Shown piece after piece: positions 16,509 to 24,977 of a stretch of DNA of 64,000 nt. Source of the stretch: Bacillus sp. ISL-37 (GTDB lineage: Bacteria > Bacillota > Bacilli > Bacillales > Cytobacillaceae). A program made the translations under genes and the position numbers. Below the pieces are notes generated by a model that was given only the letters and a program-made list of their open reading frames with translations, had not been told where the DNA came from and made no database searches. Within the stretch, counting starts at the first letter, position 1. Each line of letters opens with the position of its first letter. The stretch covers positions 163,384 to 227,383 of the forward strand of contig NZ_JAGGQL010000006.1 of NCBI RefSeq assembly GCF_018613315.1, in the 5' to 3' direction.

Positions 16509-18740
16509 TTAATTTAGTTTTTCAAGGATGACAGTTACCTTGAACAGGTCACCGTCCACTTCAATATCAAGTGAGCCTTCATGCAGGTCAACGATGGATT
16601 TTGCGATTGCGAGACCCAGTCCTGACCCTTCTGTATGGCGTGACTGGTCGCCGCGTTTGAAGCGTTCGAACAATTCATTCAAATCCTCGCCCAATTCATA
16701 TTTCGTGATGTTTTTAAAAGTGAGCACAATCTGGTTTTGCTCTTCTTTTACCGAGATATATACCCTCGTATTTTCCAAAGCATATTTGAGAATATTGCCA
16801 ATCAGGTTATCAAACACCCTCCACAACTTCTGTCCATCAACAAAGGCATACACTGGCTGTTCGGGCTGTGAAACCCTCAGCTGGAGTGATGACTGGCTTA
16901 ATGCTTCATTATGCTCAGCAAGTGCCTGTTGCAGCAGCTGGTTGAGGTCGACCTTCTCCTTGTGCAGCTCGATGTTGCCGCTCGCCATTTTTGTCGCCTC
17001 GAACAGATCATCAATCAATACCTTCAGGCGCTTCGATTTCCGGTCGAGAATTTCGATGTAGGAATCCCGGTCCTCCTGAGCGAGGTCAGGCGTTTTCAGA
17101 AGCTCCGTATAAGTGATGATCGATGTCAGCGGAGTTCTGAGATCGTGGCTTACATTTGTGATCAATTCTGTCTTAAGGCGTTCGCTTTTGGCCTGTTCTT
17201 TGTGTGAGACCGTTACAGTTTTCCTAAGTGTATTGATATTGGCGGCGTGTTTGGCAAAAGCCGACTTCCCTTTCACCGGGATGTCCGCACCTAGATTGCC
17301 TGCGGCCAGTTCTTCTGTATGCTTCATTACTTTATTCAAGTAGCCGGCTTTCCTCATGATGAAAATGAAAATTGGAAGACTTATCACCCCAAAAGCGAAA
17401 GCAGTGACAATTATATCTCCACCACCTGCTACAAGAACAGCAACAAACAGCATGCCCATCACAAACACAATTCCGAGGATGACAAGCAGTTGGAACCCAA
17501 TGCTCTTGATTAAAAAGGCATTAAGGATTGCGTGATAGCTTTTTACTAAAAGGCTATTCCTTGCATCTTCCTTCAGCTGCTTCCAGTCATTCTGATATTC
17601 CAACAAAAACCTCACCTGAACCCACCCGAATGCCAGCAATGAAGCCGCAGCGACTAGACTGATGATCAGTTCGATCAGCGATGAAAAGACATCTGAATGA
17701 TAGTAGACAAATTGTTCACTTATTAGCGTCATGGACAGCAATAGGAAGACTCCTGTTAATAAAAGCATCACCGCTCTTACATCCAGCGGAATCCTTCCAT
17801 AGAGAGGCTTCAGGTGGTCAAATGAACCAAACACGGTTGCCGGTTTCCGTTTCGCAAGGAAATAGCTGATGATCAATGCAGCGATGCTGGAGATTAGATA
17901 CCCGATAAAAAGCATCTGCCGTTTCTGGTAGTCTTTATAATTACTGATCGCAAAGTGTTTATCAGGGGCTTGTTTTGATAATCCAATTTGCCCCGTGAAA
18001 TCACGGTTTTGCTTACGCAAAATGTCCTCGGCCACCTCATTATAAGGCATGAAGTTTTCGATATGTCCTGTGTAGGCAATCATGTTTTGTAACGCCGTGT
18101 AATCCTGGACAAAATACATTTCCTTTTTATTCATAAAGTCTGAAATGGAATCATTATTTCCGAGGTTAAGATTCGTAAAGACTGCGTCTGTATTCCTATC
18201 TTTAATATAATATTTGTAGGCTTGCGCAAGGTTTAGGAATTCATGTCGGTATTCCTCCAGTTTGAGGAAAAATTCGTCGATGCTTTTTTCCTTTTCCTTG
18301 ATCACTTTAGCCCGGACATGTTCGTCGCTATTGAAATTCTCCGTTATATCCGCAATTTTGGCGTCTCTTTCCTTTTTCAGCGCTTCTTCTACGGCTTTAT
18401 TGCCTGAATCTATTGCCTCTTGGATTTGTTGATCATATTGCATACCAATACTGGAAATTTGATCTCCGAGATTACCGTAACGCATCCGGTGTTCCTCTAT
18501 GTCTTCTTCGGATACAGTAATCTCTTTTTTCATTTCTTCTTTTGTCATTTTATTCAGTTCATAGACATGAAGAAGAGTTACAAAATGGTTCATATGGTTG
18601 GCATACTCTTCGGATTCCAAGTAATCGCCTTTCATGAATTGACTTCCATTTCCCAGAGCCGAAAATAAACCGCTAAGCCCGTAAGTTATGAGAAGCACCC
18701 ATACCACAAACAAATACTTACTTTTCGATTTTATATCCAA
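16509..18740 (-). CDS. Membrane sensor histidine kinase
   Basis: A 743-residue kinase. One N-terminal membrane helix (8-28) is followed by a long, Glu/Lys-rich, coiled-coil-prone region (about 40-270) that is probably extracytoplasmic, then five or six more membrane helices (about 275-465), a HAMP-like linker, HisKA with phospho-acceptor H532 in NVSHDLRTPLTS, and an ATPase domain (N box FDNLIGNILKYA, G2 box GSGLGLAIAKS). It starts with TTG at 18740, inside the 3' end of the response regulator gene (23-bp overlap), so the two are translationally coupled. The signal is unknown. The combination of an extracellular coiled coil and a multi-helix core is unusual for VanS-type kinases. Confidence 0.88.
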   Translation of the reverse strand: MDIKSKSKYLFVVWVLLITYGLSGLFSALGNGSQFMKGDYLESEEYANHMNHFVTLLHVYELNKMTKEEMKKEITVSEEDIEEHRMRYGNLGDQISSIGMQYDQQIQEAIDSGNKAVEEALKKERDAKIADITENFNSDEHVRAKVIKEKEKSIDEFFLKLEEYRHEFLNLAQAYKYYIKDRNTDAVFTNLNLGNNDSISDFMNKKEMYFVQDYTALQNMIAYTGHIENFMPYNEVAEDILRKQNRDFTGQIGLSKQAPDKHFAISNYKDYQKRQMLFIGYLISSIAALIISYFLAKRKPATVFGSFDHLKPLYGRIPLDVRAVMLLLTGVFLLLSMTLISEQFVYYHSDVFSSLIELIISLVAAASLLAFGWVQVRFLLEYQNDWKQLKEDARNSLLVKSYHAILNAFLIKSIGFQLLVILGIVFVMGMLFVAVLVAGGGDIIVTAFAFGVISLPIFIFIMRKAGYLNKVMKHTEELAAGNLGADIPVKGKSAFAKHAANINTLRKTVTVSHKEQAKSERLKTELITNVSHDLRTPLTSIITYTELLKTPDLAQEDRDSYIEILDRKSKRLKVLIDDLFEATKMASGNIELHKEKVDLNQLLQQALAEHNEALSQSSLQLRVSQPEQPVYAFVDGQKLWRVFDNLIGNILKYALENTRVYISVKEEQNQIVLTFKNITKYELGEDLNELFERFKRGDQSRHTEGSGLGLAIAKSIVDLHEGSLDIEVDGDLFKVTVILEKLN

Positions 18741-19410
18741 TCCCCCACACCACCTTTAAAAATCTTGGATTCTTCGGATCGATCTCTATTTTTTCGCGTA
18801 TTTTCCGGATATGGACCGCTACCGTGTTTTCGGCATTGTAGCTTGGTTCCTTCCATACCCGTTCATATATATCATTGATGGAGAATACTCTGCCGGCATT
18901 CGTCATCAGCAGCTCGATGATCTTGTACTCAATAGGTGTCAATTTGACTGGCTCACCATGGGCGGTGACTTCCTTTGAAGCCTGATCCAAAGTCAATCCG
19001 TTCAGGTCGATCACTTTTGCTTTCCCTTCATATGTACCGAGCGTGACATATCTCCTGAGCTGGGATTTTACCCTGGCAATCAATTCGAGCGGATTGAATG
19101 GCTTCGTTACATAATCATCAGCGCCTACCTGAAGTCCGAGAATTTTATCGGTATCCTCTGCTTTAGCGCTCAAAATGATAATCGGGATATTCTTGTCTTC
19201 ACGAATTCGGAAGGTAGTCGTAATCCCGTCCTGCCGCGGCATCATCACATCGAGCAGGATCAAATGAACAGGCTGCTCATTCAGCTTCTCGATTGCCTCA
19301 ATTCCATCTGCTGCCTTGATCACCTTGATTCCTTCATTTTTTAAATAAATCTCGATCGCATCACGGATCTCCTTTTCATCATCAACAACCAGCACATTGT
19401 ATTGTTCCAT
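18718..19410 (-). CDS. OmpR/PhoB-family response regulator
   Basis: A 230-residue regulator. The receiver domain (1-120) has acidic pocket D10/D11, phospho-acceptor D54 in LLDVMMPRQDG and the conserved lysine in TKPFNPLEL; the C-terminal winged helix (130-228) has LTPIEYKIIELL and the recognition helix AVHIRKIREKIE. It is the cognate partner of the overlapping kinase and resembles VanR-type regulators. AGGGGG lies 9 bp before the ATG. No target is evident; neighbouring genes are not obvious regulon members. Confidence 0.92.
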   Translation of the reverse strand: MEQYNVLVVDDEKEIRDAIEIYLKNEGIKVIKAADGIEAIEKLNEQPVHLILLDVMMPRQDGITTTFRIREDKNIPIIILSAKAEDTDKILGLQVGADDYVTKPFNPLELIARVKSQLRRYVTLGTYEGKAKVIDLNGLTLDQASKEVTAHGEPVKLTPIEYKIIELLMTNAGRVFSINDIYERVWKEPSYNAENTVAVHIRKIREKIEIDPKNPRFLKVVWGIGYKIEK

Positions 19411-19709
19411 TTTTTAAAAACCCCCTTCCCATACAGGCAAGCTTCGATATTGCTTATTCTAGACAGTGAACCTTAATATTCACCGAGTATAAATCTTAAG
19501 ATTTTCTTAATAATGGTAAAAGTGGTGTGTGAATCTATTATATATTTTTATGCTACTTGATAGAAAAGGTATTTGGGGATGTTTTACTCATAACAATGGA
19601 GATTTCCTGCAATGGAAACCGGCTCATGCTCAGGAAGTTGAGCCGGTTGGAGGTAAAAACTAGTTTTCATTGGAAAGACAAGAAGTTTTATGGCTTTTAT
19701 CATAACTGA
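19411..19709. other. Intergenic region upstream of the two-component operon
   Basis: About 300 bp with no credible gene. It holds the presumed promoter of the response regulator gene and one clear inverted repeat at 19617-19647 (AACCGGCTCA/TGAGCCGGTT, 10 bp, loop 11) that lacks a T-run on either strand and so is not a standard terminator. Confidence 0.6.
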
Positions 19710-19835
19710 ATTTTTTTATTGGCGGTTTTCACAACTTTATTGGCGATTTTCAAATTTTATTGGCGAAAATATATATATATTGGCGATTTCACCCTACTTA
19801 TTGGCGAAAATCAGATTTTATTGGCGAACTGGAAA
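19710..19835. repeat. 20-21-bp repeat array, TTGGCGA family
   Basis: TTGGCG starts at 19719, 19740, 19760, 19780, 19801 and 19821 (steps 21, 20, 20, 21, 20). The intervening sequence is AT-rich and diverged. It lies beyond the 3' end of the HAD phosphatase gene. Overlapping open frames through it are products of the period and lack ribosome sites. Confidence 0.9.
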
Positions 19836-19900
19836 TTTCGGGTGTTTTTTTCCAGTTCCAGCCCCAGTTACTTGGGCAGCGTTTTTTTCAGTCCATACTG

Positions 19901-20365
19901 CTACTTACGCAGCGTTGCAATCAATCGGTTAGGATTCAGCAGCAAATCCAAACCATCATTGATATTTTCAATCATCAGATCACTTTTCAACAGTGTTGCC
20001 GTTGCACAGCCTTCTCTTCCGGTTAAAGCGATCGCAATGTCTGCCGCTTCAAACATAGCTTCATCATTCGCCCCGTTACCCATACAGATCGCTCCATCAA
20101 AGCTACTAACAAACTTCCCCTTTTCAGCAGTGTGGCCATCAGAGTGAAGTATTTGCACCGATACAGGGAGTCCACTGCATTGTCTTGCTACTGTTCCATT
20201 CGTATCTGCGGTAATGACATGAATCTCCACGTCTTTGCTTAGAAGCATGATTCTTTCAGCCAGGCCAGGGATCAACTCACCATTGAAGGCTATGGTTCCG
20301 TTAAAATCCAAAACAAGATGATTGATATTAAATTGGCCTCTGCCCGGGATGTTCAATGCAAGCAT
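19901..20365 (-). CDS. Soluble P-type-ATPase-like HAD phosphatase (COG4087 type)
   Basis: A 154-residue HAD-fold protein resembling the catalytic P/N core of P-type ATPases without any membrane part. LVLDFNGTIAFNG carries the motif I aspartates in a DxxGT-like context, VITADTNGT is motif II, and MGNGANDEAMFEAADIAIAL is the P-type hinge motif. It is probably a cytosolic phosphatase; substrate unknown. In-frame upstream ATGs exist, but GGAGG 7 bp before the ATG at 20365 decides the start. It is divergent from the DHFR-like gene. Confidence 0.8.
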   Translation of the reverse strand: MLALNIPGRGQFNINHLVLDFNGTIAFNGELIPGLAERIMLLSKDVEIHVITADTNGTVARQCSGLPVSVQILHSDGHTAEKGKFVSSFDGAICMGNGANDEAMFEAADIAIALTGREGCATATLLKSDLMIENINDGLDLLLNPNRLIATLRK

Positions 20366-20425
20366 GAATATGCCTCCCATTTTTGATAGAATATCGTTAT
20401 TATACACCTGCTTGGAGGATGTTAG

Positions 20426-20965
20426 ATGGAAAAGAGCAATGTAATACTTTATATCGCGATGAGCCTGGATGGCTTTATTGCCAGGCCGGATGGGGCCGTT
20501 GACTGGCTCGATGATGTGGAAGGCGATGGCGATAATGGTTACAGTGAATTCTACAGCAAGGTTGGGGCAGTAATAATGGGTCGTAAAACGTACGAAGAGG
20601 TTTTAAGACTGACGGATGAATTTCCGTATGCCGGCAAGCCATGTTATGTCTTATCGCGACAGCCTCAGGAAAGCAACTCTCATGTCACGTTTACAGATGA
20701 GGAGCTAGAATCCCTGATTTCGCGTCTGAAGGAACAGTCCGTTGGGTATGTCTGGCTTGTCGGCGGCGGCCAGCTTGTCCAGCAGTTCCTTGAGAAAAAG
20801 CTGATTGATGAATTGGAGCTTTATATCATCCCGAAATTGATTGGTGAAGGAATCCCGCTGTTCCCAGAAGGCACACTGCCTGCGAATTTCGAATTAACCG
20901 GCACAGAAAGCTATGGACAAATTGCAGCACTAAGATACAAATCCAAAACGAATGGCGCTGGATGA
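20426..20965 (+). CDS. Dihydrofolate-reductase-like (RibD C-terminal domain) protein
   Basis: A 179-residue NADPH-binding reductase-fold protein of the RibD_C/YyaP group. Visible landmarks are YIAMSLDGFIARPDGAVDWL at the N-terminus, MGRKTYEEVL for the NADPH-binding helix, WLVGGGQLVQQFLEKKLIDEL and the closing LRYKSK strand. It is not the essential folate enzyme DfrA; the members' substrates are largely unknown. GGAGG is 7 bp before the ATG. Its TGA lies within the hairpin at 20954-20980. Confidence 0.85.
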   Translation: MEKSNVILYIAMSLDGFIARPDGAVDWLDDVEGDGDNGYSEFYSKVGAVIMGRKTYEEVLRLTDEFPYAGKPCYVLSRQPQESNSHVTFTDEELESLISRLKEQSVGYVWLVGGGQLVQQFLEKKLIDELELYIIPKLIGEGIPLFPEGTLPANFELTGTESYGQIAALRYKSKTNGAG

Positions 20966-20980
20966 ATTCCAGCGCCTCTT
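20954..20980. terminator. Hairpin shared by convergent genes
   Basis: The perfect stem GGCGCTGG/CCAGCGCC has a 7-base loop and is followed by TCTTTCTT on the plus strand. It spans the stop codon of the DHFR-like gene. Confidence 0.7.
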
Positions 20981-20982
20981 TC

Positions 20983-21966
20983 TTAAAGATCTATTTTAAC
21001 AGAGTCAAGCTTTTCTCCCGAATCTAATGCCGGTTGGACTTCGATAAAGTCTGAATCAGGTACCATTGGGATTGTAATCCGCCTTTTCTCCGTCACCGTT
21101 CCATCCTCGATTTTCTTTTCTAGTTTTCCATCAGAAGTTCCGCCAATAATTTGCTTACCCTTATCATCAAAAAGACCGAGCATCACTCTTTGTCCAGCTT
21201 CAGGATAACTCAGTATATATTCAATGGCTGTCGAAGATTTCCCGGTAATCAGCTTTTCGAATGTGATTTTATAATCACCAAGCTCCCTTGCCTGCCCTAG
21301 GGCTACTGTTTCAAACGGCAGCTGGCTGATCGGCACGTCAAAATTCCATTTTCCCTGTTCGTCCTTCCAGTTGTCATTGATTTCTCCGATTCCAATGATG
21401 TTGAATGGCAAAGTTGTTTCTGCTGGCAATTCTGCTCTTGGATAGCTCAACTGGATATGCCCTTTGTAGCCGCCCTCAATAGGGAGCAGCTTTACAAGCT
21501 CCATCGTTTCTTCGATATTCGGATCTCGGTCGAAAATTTCATAGAATGCATAAATCTCGTCCTCGTTACCCTTCACCTCACCCTTAACATCAAAGGTGAC
21601 GCCAATTATTGCTCCGTCATAATAAGCTTCGGTAACTCTCACATTAATTCCGTCGAAAGCTGCCTTTTCGTTCAACTCAGTGATGAGCTGTTGCGAGGCC
21701 AGATTTCCTGCAACCTTGTCATGTTCATAAAGCTTCGCCAGGAAAGGAATATCCGCCATCACCTTCCCTACCGATGGCACCATGAAGCCTGATGCAACGA
21801 ACAGGACTGCAGCAGCGGCAATTGACGCCCCAATTACTTTGAATCGCGGTTTTTGCTTAGCCTTTATTTTATTCCCTTTGCTGACCCCAGCCTTTATTGC
21901 TTTTAAGACATCATCTTCAGGAACCTCGATGTGATTCACCGATTCATGAAACATTTTCTTTTCCAT
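20983..21966 (-). CDS. DUF4179-type membrane anti-sigma factor
   Basis: A 327-residue protein with a short cytoplasmic N-terminus (1-43), one membrane helix (about 44-66) and a large extracytoplasmic domain of the DUF4179 type. It overlaps the ECF sigma gene by 23 bp. By analogy with other sigma/DUF4179 pairs it should hold the sigma factor inactive until an envelope signal releases it. The protein has no zinc-binding ZAS motif (HxxxCxxC), so binding would use another surface. The anti-sigma role is inferred from context and architecture. Confidence 0.8.
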   Translation of the reverse strand: MEKKMFHESVNHIEVPEDDVLKAIKAGVSKGNKIKAKQKPRFKVIGASIAAAAVLFVASGFMVPSVGKVMADIPFLAKLYEHDKVAGNLASQQLITELNEKAAFDGINVRVTEAYYDGAIIGVTFDVKGEVKGNEDEIYAFYEIFDRDPNIEETMELVKLLPIEGGYKGHIQLSYPRAELPAETTLPFNIIGIGEINDNWKDEQGKWNFDVPISQLPFETVALGQARELGDYKITFEKLITGKSSTAIEYILSYPEAGQRVMLGLFDDKGKQIIGGTSDGKLEKKIEDGTVTEKRRITIPMVPDSDFIEVQPALDSGEKLDSVKIDL

Positions 21967-22477
21967 CGTGCTCGCCTCCCAATCTAGTTTTCAATTCCTT
22001 CCTGCCCCGCTGCAGATAGGTTTTGACCGTGTTTTCAGGTGCATCCATCGTTCTGGCAATCTCGCTGATTGGCAGGTCATGATAGTAAAACAGGATAATC
22101 GCAGTCCGGTGCTGAGCTTTCAATAGAGTAATTGCCTCCATCAAATCGAGATTCTCTGCCACCTTAACGTCACTGTTTGAAGGCAGTTCAACGAGCTTCT
22201 CAACTGGCATTTCTTTTTTTCTTTTTTTCAAAACATCGTACGCACAATGGATTAATATCCTCGTCAGCCATGTTATAAAATACTGCTCATTCTTCAGCTG
22301 CCCTATTGCCAGGAAAGCTTTACAGGAGGTTTCTTGGACGATATCAAGGGCATCCTCCCTGTTTCCTGCATATAAATAAGCGGTCCTATATAATCGTTCA
22401 CTATGTAAAACCAATAGCTCTTCAAACGCCTTTGCATTTCCCTTAATTGCTTTCTTCACAAGCTTTGCTTCCTTCAT
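21944..22477 (-). CDS. ECF-family RNA polymerase sigma factor
   Basis: A 177-residue ECF sigma factor: region 2 (10-75, with YAGNREDALDIVQET) and region 4 (115-170, with LPISEIARTMDAPENTVKTY as the helix-turn-helix). It resembles SigV/SigM-like proteins but is not clearly orthologous to either. An upstream ATG is in frame, but AAAGGAGG directly precedes the ATG at 22477. Its partner is the overlapping DUF4179 gene. On the minus strand TGAAAC (22523-22528) about 50 bp upstream resembles an ECF -35 box, so autoregulation is possible, although I see no CGTC-type -10. Confidence 0.9.
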   Translation of the reverse strand: MKEAKLVKKAIKGNAKAFEELLVLHSERLYRTAYLYAGNREDALDIVQETSCKAFLAIGQLKNEQYFITWLTRILIHCAYDVLKKRKKEMPVEKLVELPSNSDVKVAENLDLMEAITLLKAQHRTAIILFYYHDLPISEIARTMDAPENTVKTYLQRGRKELKTRLGGEHDGKENVS

Positions 22478-22622
22478 TTCCTGACCTCCTTTCACTCTTT
22501 AGAGCTCAATCAGGCAAAAAAAGTTTCAAATTTTTCGAGATATTTTTCCAGGACTAAAGTAATATAGTAATAAATGGAATTTTACTAATGTATAAACATA
22601 GTATATCGAACGAGGTGATGTA

Positions 22623-23681
22623 ATGGGCTTTTTCTCTCCTAAGCCTGATTTTCATATTCCGGAAGACGGAATTGACGGAATTGACCGAATTGATACGATT
22701 ACACTCGGCAGCATCCAGCAGAGTATCCTCATCCAGTCCCACTCACCAAAGAACCCGGTGCTGCTGTTTTTGCACGGCGGCCCTTCCATGCCCCTGCCTG
22801 GTGTCTCTTCTAGAGGAAGAAACTACACTGTCGCTACCAACACGAAAGAGCTGGTCAAGCACTTTACCGTTGTCTTTTGGGATCAGCGCGGCACCGGCAA
22901 ATCCTATCATAAAAATATTCCACAACATACGATGACATTTGAGCAATTGATATCAGATGCAGCTGAACTGACTGACTTTTTAAGAGAAACGTTTCATCAG
23001 GAAAAAATCTTTCTGGCCGCTCACTCATTCGGTACTTTGATCGGCATGTACCTGCTGAAAAAGCTTCCTGGAAAATTCCATTCCTATGTAGGGTTGTCAC
23101 AGATCATCAACTGGAGTGAAAATGACCGTGAAGGGCTTGAATGGGCAAAAAAAGAGGCAAAACGGCGCGGTGACTTCAAAGCATTGAATGAACTGGAAGC
23201 TGTTGGCGATCCACCTTTTACAGAGGGCTATAAACAATGGGGAATCCTGCGCAAATGGCAGATGAAATACAGTACGATGGTCTATAACGATAGCCAAATC
23301 AAGCATCCAGGGCTTTTGAAGGTGTCACTCGGTATGCTCAGCTCCAGTGATTATCGAGTAGCAGATGTATTCCACTCCTTTTACAGCGGGTTCAAGCTAA
23401 TCTACACAGACAAATTCATCCGAAATATACCAATGATTGATGTGCAAAAAGATGTGCCATCTGTGGATGTTCCTGTCACCTTCATCCATGGACGGAAGGA
23501 TGTCCATGTTCATGCCCACTTTGCAGAAGACTATCTTAGCACCCTGAAAACGAACTATGAGAAAAATTTCATTTGGATGGAGAAATCGGCACATCTCTTT
23601 CACCCTGATGATACGGCATTGATTGAACAACAGCTTATCAATGAATTAAGCCATATTAAAGCAGAGGTTATCAATCTATGA
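22623..23681 (+). CDS. Alpha/beta hydrolase, proline-iminopeptidase-like
   Basis: A 352-residue alpha/beta-fold hydrolase. The oxyanion motif LFLHGGPSMPLPG and FWDQRGTGKSYHK are typical of the S33 aminopeptidase/esterase group, and the nucleophile serine is in AAHSFGTLIG. The acid and histidine are probably in FIHGRKDVHVHAHF and KSAHLFHPDD. The N-terminus has a short tandem GIDGIDRID encoded by imperfect 9-bp repeats. It is the first gene of a three-gene operon (4-bp ATGA overlap with the next gene). The substrate is not predictable. Confidence 0.85.
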   Translation: MGFFSPKPDFHIPEDGIDGIDRIDTITLGSIQQSILIQSHSPKNPVLLFLHGGPSMPLPGVSSRGRNYTVATNTKELVKHFTVVFWDQRGTGKSYHKNIPQHTMTFEQLISDAAELTDFLRETFHQEKIFLAAHSFGTLIGMYLLKKLPGKFHSYVGLSQIINWSENDREGLEWAKKEAKRRGDFKALNELEAVGDPPFTEGYKQWGILRKWQMKYSTMVYNDSQIKHPGLLKVSLGMLSSSDYRVADVFHSFYSGFKLIYTDKFIRNIPMIDVQKDVPSVDVPVTFIHGRKDVHVHAHFAEDYLSTLKTNYEKNFIWMEKSAHLFHPDDTALIEQQLINELSHIKAEVINL

Positions 23682-24550
23682 AAACCATTTATAAAAGCCT
23701 GGAAGGAAAAGAGCAGATTCTTAACCAATATGAAGAGTATCTTCCCCAGTTCGATTCACTTATTGGCAGGGATTATGTCAAGACGAGGTTTGGCAGTACA
23801 CATGTCCTGGTATTGGGGAAGGAAGACGGGAAGCCTCTAATTATTTTCCAGGGTGGCAATTGCATCAATCCCGTCACTCTATCCTGGTTCAAAGGTTTGC
23901 TGGAGGAGTATAAGGTCTATGCGCCTGACACCATCGGGCATCCGGGATACAGTGACGAAACGAGAATATCTGCCTCAGACAGTAGCTTTGCTCAATGGAC
24001 AGCCGACTTGATGGACCATTACAAGGTTGAAAAATGCGCATTCATCGGCCCTTCCTACGGTGGAGGCATTATTCTCAGGCTTGCCGCTTTTATGCCAGAA
24101 AGGATTCAGTGCGCTGTACTTGTCGCTCCAGCGGGGATCAGCCTTGGTTCAAAGATTAAAATGATCAAGGAAATCCTTGTCCCGATGATTTTTTACAAAA
24201 TAAACGGATCTGTCAAAAGTCTGCGCAAAATCGCCGATGTCATGTCCTCCAACAGTATGAAGGAGCTGGATGAAAGCATTATCGGCAATATTTTTAAACA
24301 CACAACCTTAGAACAAGAAATGCCCAAACTGACGACTGCGGAAGAATTGAGAGATTACAGTGCTCCCACCCTTGTCATAACGGGAACAGAGGATGTATTT
24401 TTCCCAGGAAACAAAATTTCCCAAAAAGCGGAAGGACTTTTAGGTGACTGGCTAGAATTGAAACAGTATCAGATGGGACATTTTCCGTCCACAGCACAAC
24501 TTGAAACAATCGATACAGATATCAAGGAGTTTTTGAAAAACCATTATTAG
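23678..24550 (+). CDS. Alpha/beta hydrolase
   Basis: A 290-residue alpha/beta hydrolase. The oxyanion region is IIFQGGNCINPVT, the APDTIGHPGYSDE strand-loop follows, the nucleophile serine is in FIGPSYGGGIILR, the acid is probably in ITGTEDVFFPG and the base histidine in YQMGHFPSTAQ. It starts within the stop of the preceding hydrolase gene (ATGA), implying translational coupling, and the two are only distantly alike. A VOC protein gene follows after 10 bp. The substrate is unknown. Confidence 0.85.
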   Translation: MKTIYKSLEGKEQILNQYEEYLPQFDSLIGRDYVKTRFGSTHVLVLGKEDGKPLIIFQGGNCINPVTLSWFKGLLEEYKVYAPDTIGHPGYSDETRISASDSSFAQWTADLMDHYKVEKCAFIGPSYGGGIILRLAAFMPERIQCAVLVAPAGISLGSKIKMIKEILVPMIFYKINGSVKSLRKIADVMSSNSMKELDESIIGNIFKHTTLEQEMPKLTTAEELRDYSAPTLVITGTEDVFFPGNKISQKAEGLLGDWLELKQYQMGHFPSTAQLETIDTDIKEFLKNHY

Positions 24551-24560
24551 GAGGCAAGTA

Positions 24561-24938
24561 ATGCACTCAAATCCAGTACAAAAAGTCGGCCAGATTGGAA
24601 TACCTGTAAAAAATATCGAAAGGGCCACTGCCTTTTATCAAGAAAAATTAGGTCTGCCGCTATTGTTCAATACGGATACAATGGCGTTTTTCAACTGTGA
24701 AGGCGTCCGTCTTCTGTTAACCCTTCCGGAAAACGAGCAATTTGCCCATCCTAGTTCAGTCATCTATTTACAGGTTGAAGATATCAAGGCAAAGTATGAA
24801 GAGCTGCTTTCAGGTGGCGTGAATTTCATTGGGGAGCCTCATGTTGTCGCTAAAATCAGCGATACCGAAACATGGATGGTATTTTTCAAGGATACAGAGG
24901 ACAACACTCATGCATTCATGAGCGAGGTTTCAGCATAA
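24561..24938 (+). CDS. VOC-family (glyoxalase/bleomycin-resistance fold) protein
   Basis: A 125-residue protein with the paired beta-alpha-beta-beta-beta modules of the VOC superfamily: QIGIPVKNIERATAFYQEKLGLPL opens module 1, VIYLQVEDIKAKYEELLSGG opens module 2, and the end WMVFFKDTEDNTHAFMSE carries the usual last metal-ligand glutamate. The first ligand position is Q. Members act as lyases, dioxygenases or binding proteins, and the activity here cannot be told. GGAGG precedes the ATG. Last gene of the hydrolase operon. Confidence 0.85.
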   Translation: MHSNPVQKVGQIGIPVKNIERATAFYQEKLGLPLLFNTDTMAFFNCEGVRLLLTLPENEQFAHPSSVIYLQVEDIKAKYEELLSGGVNFIGEPHVVAKISDTETWMVFFKDTEDNTHAFMSEVSA

Positions 24939-24944
24939 AAGCCA

Positions 24945-24977
24945 AAAGGATACTGCCAACGACGCAGTATCCTTTTT
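24945..24977. terminator. Terminator of the hydrolase operon (bidirectional)
   Basis: AAAGGATACTGC pairs with GCAGTATCCTTT around a 6-base loop, followed by TT-rich sequence; it also overlaps the end of the convergent SGNH gene. Confidence 0.88.

Noticed and set aside
19690-20147. Overlapping open frames rich in YWR/FIGE repeats
   Set aside because: They come from the TTGGCGA array and from the antisense of the HAD phosphatase gene; no start signals.
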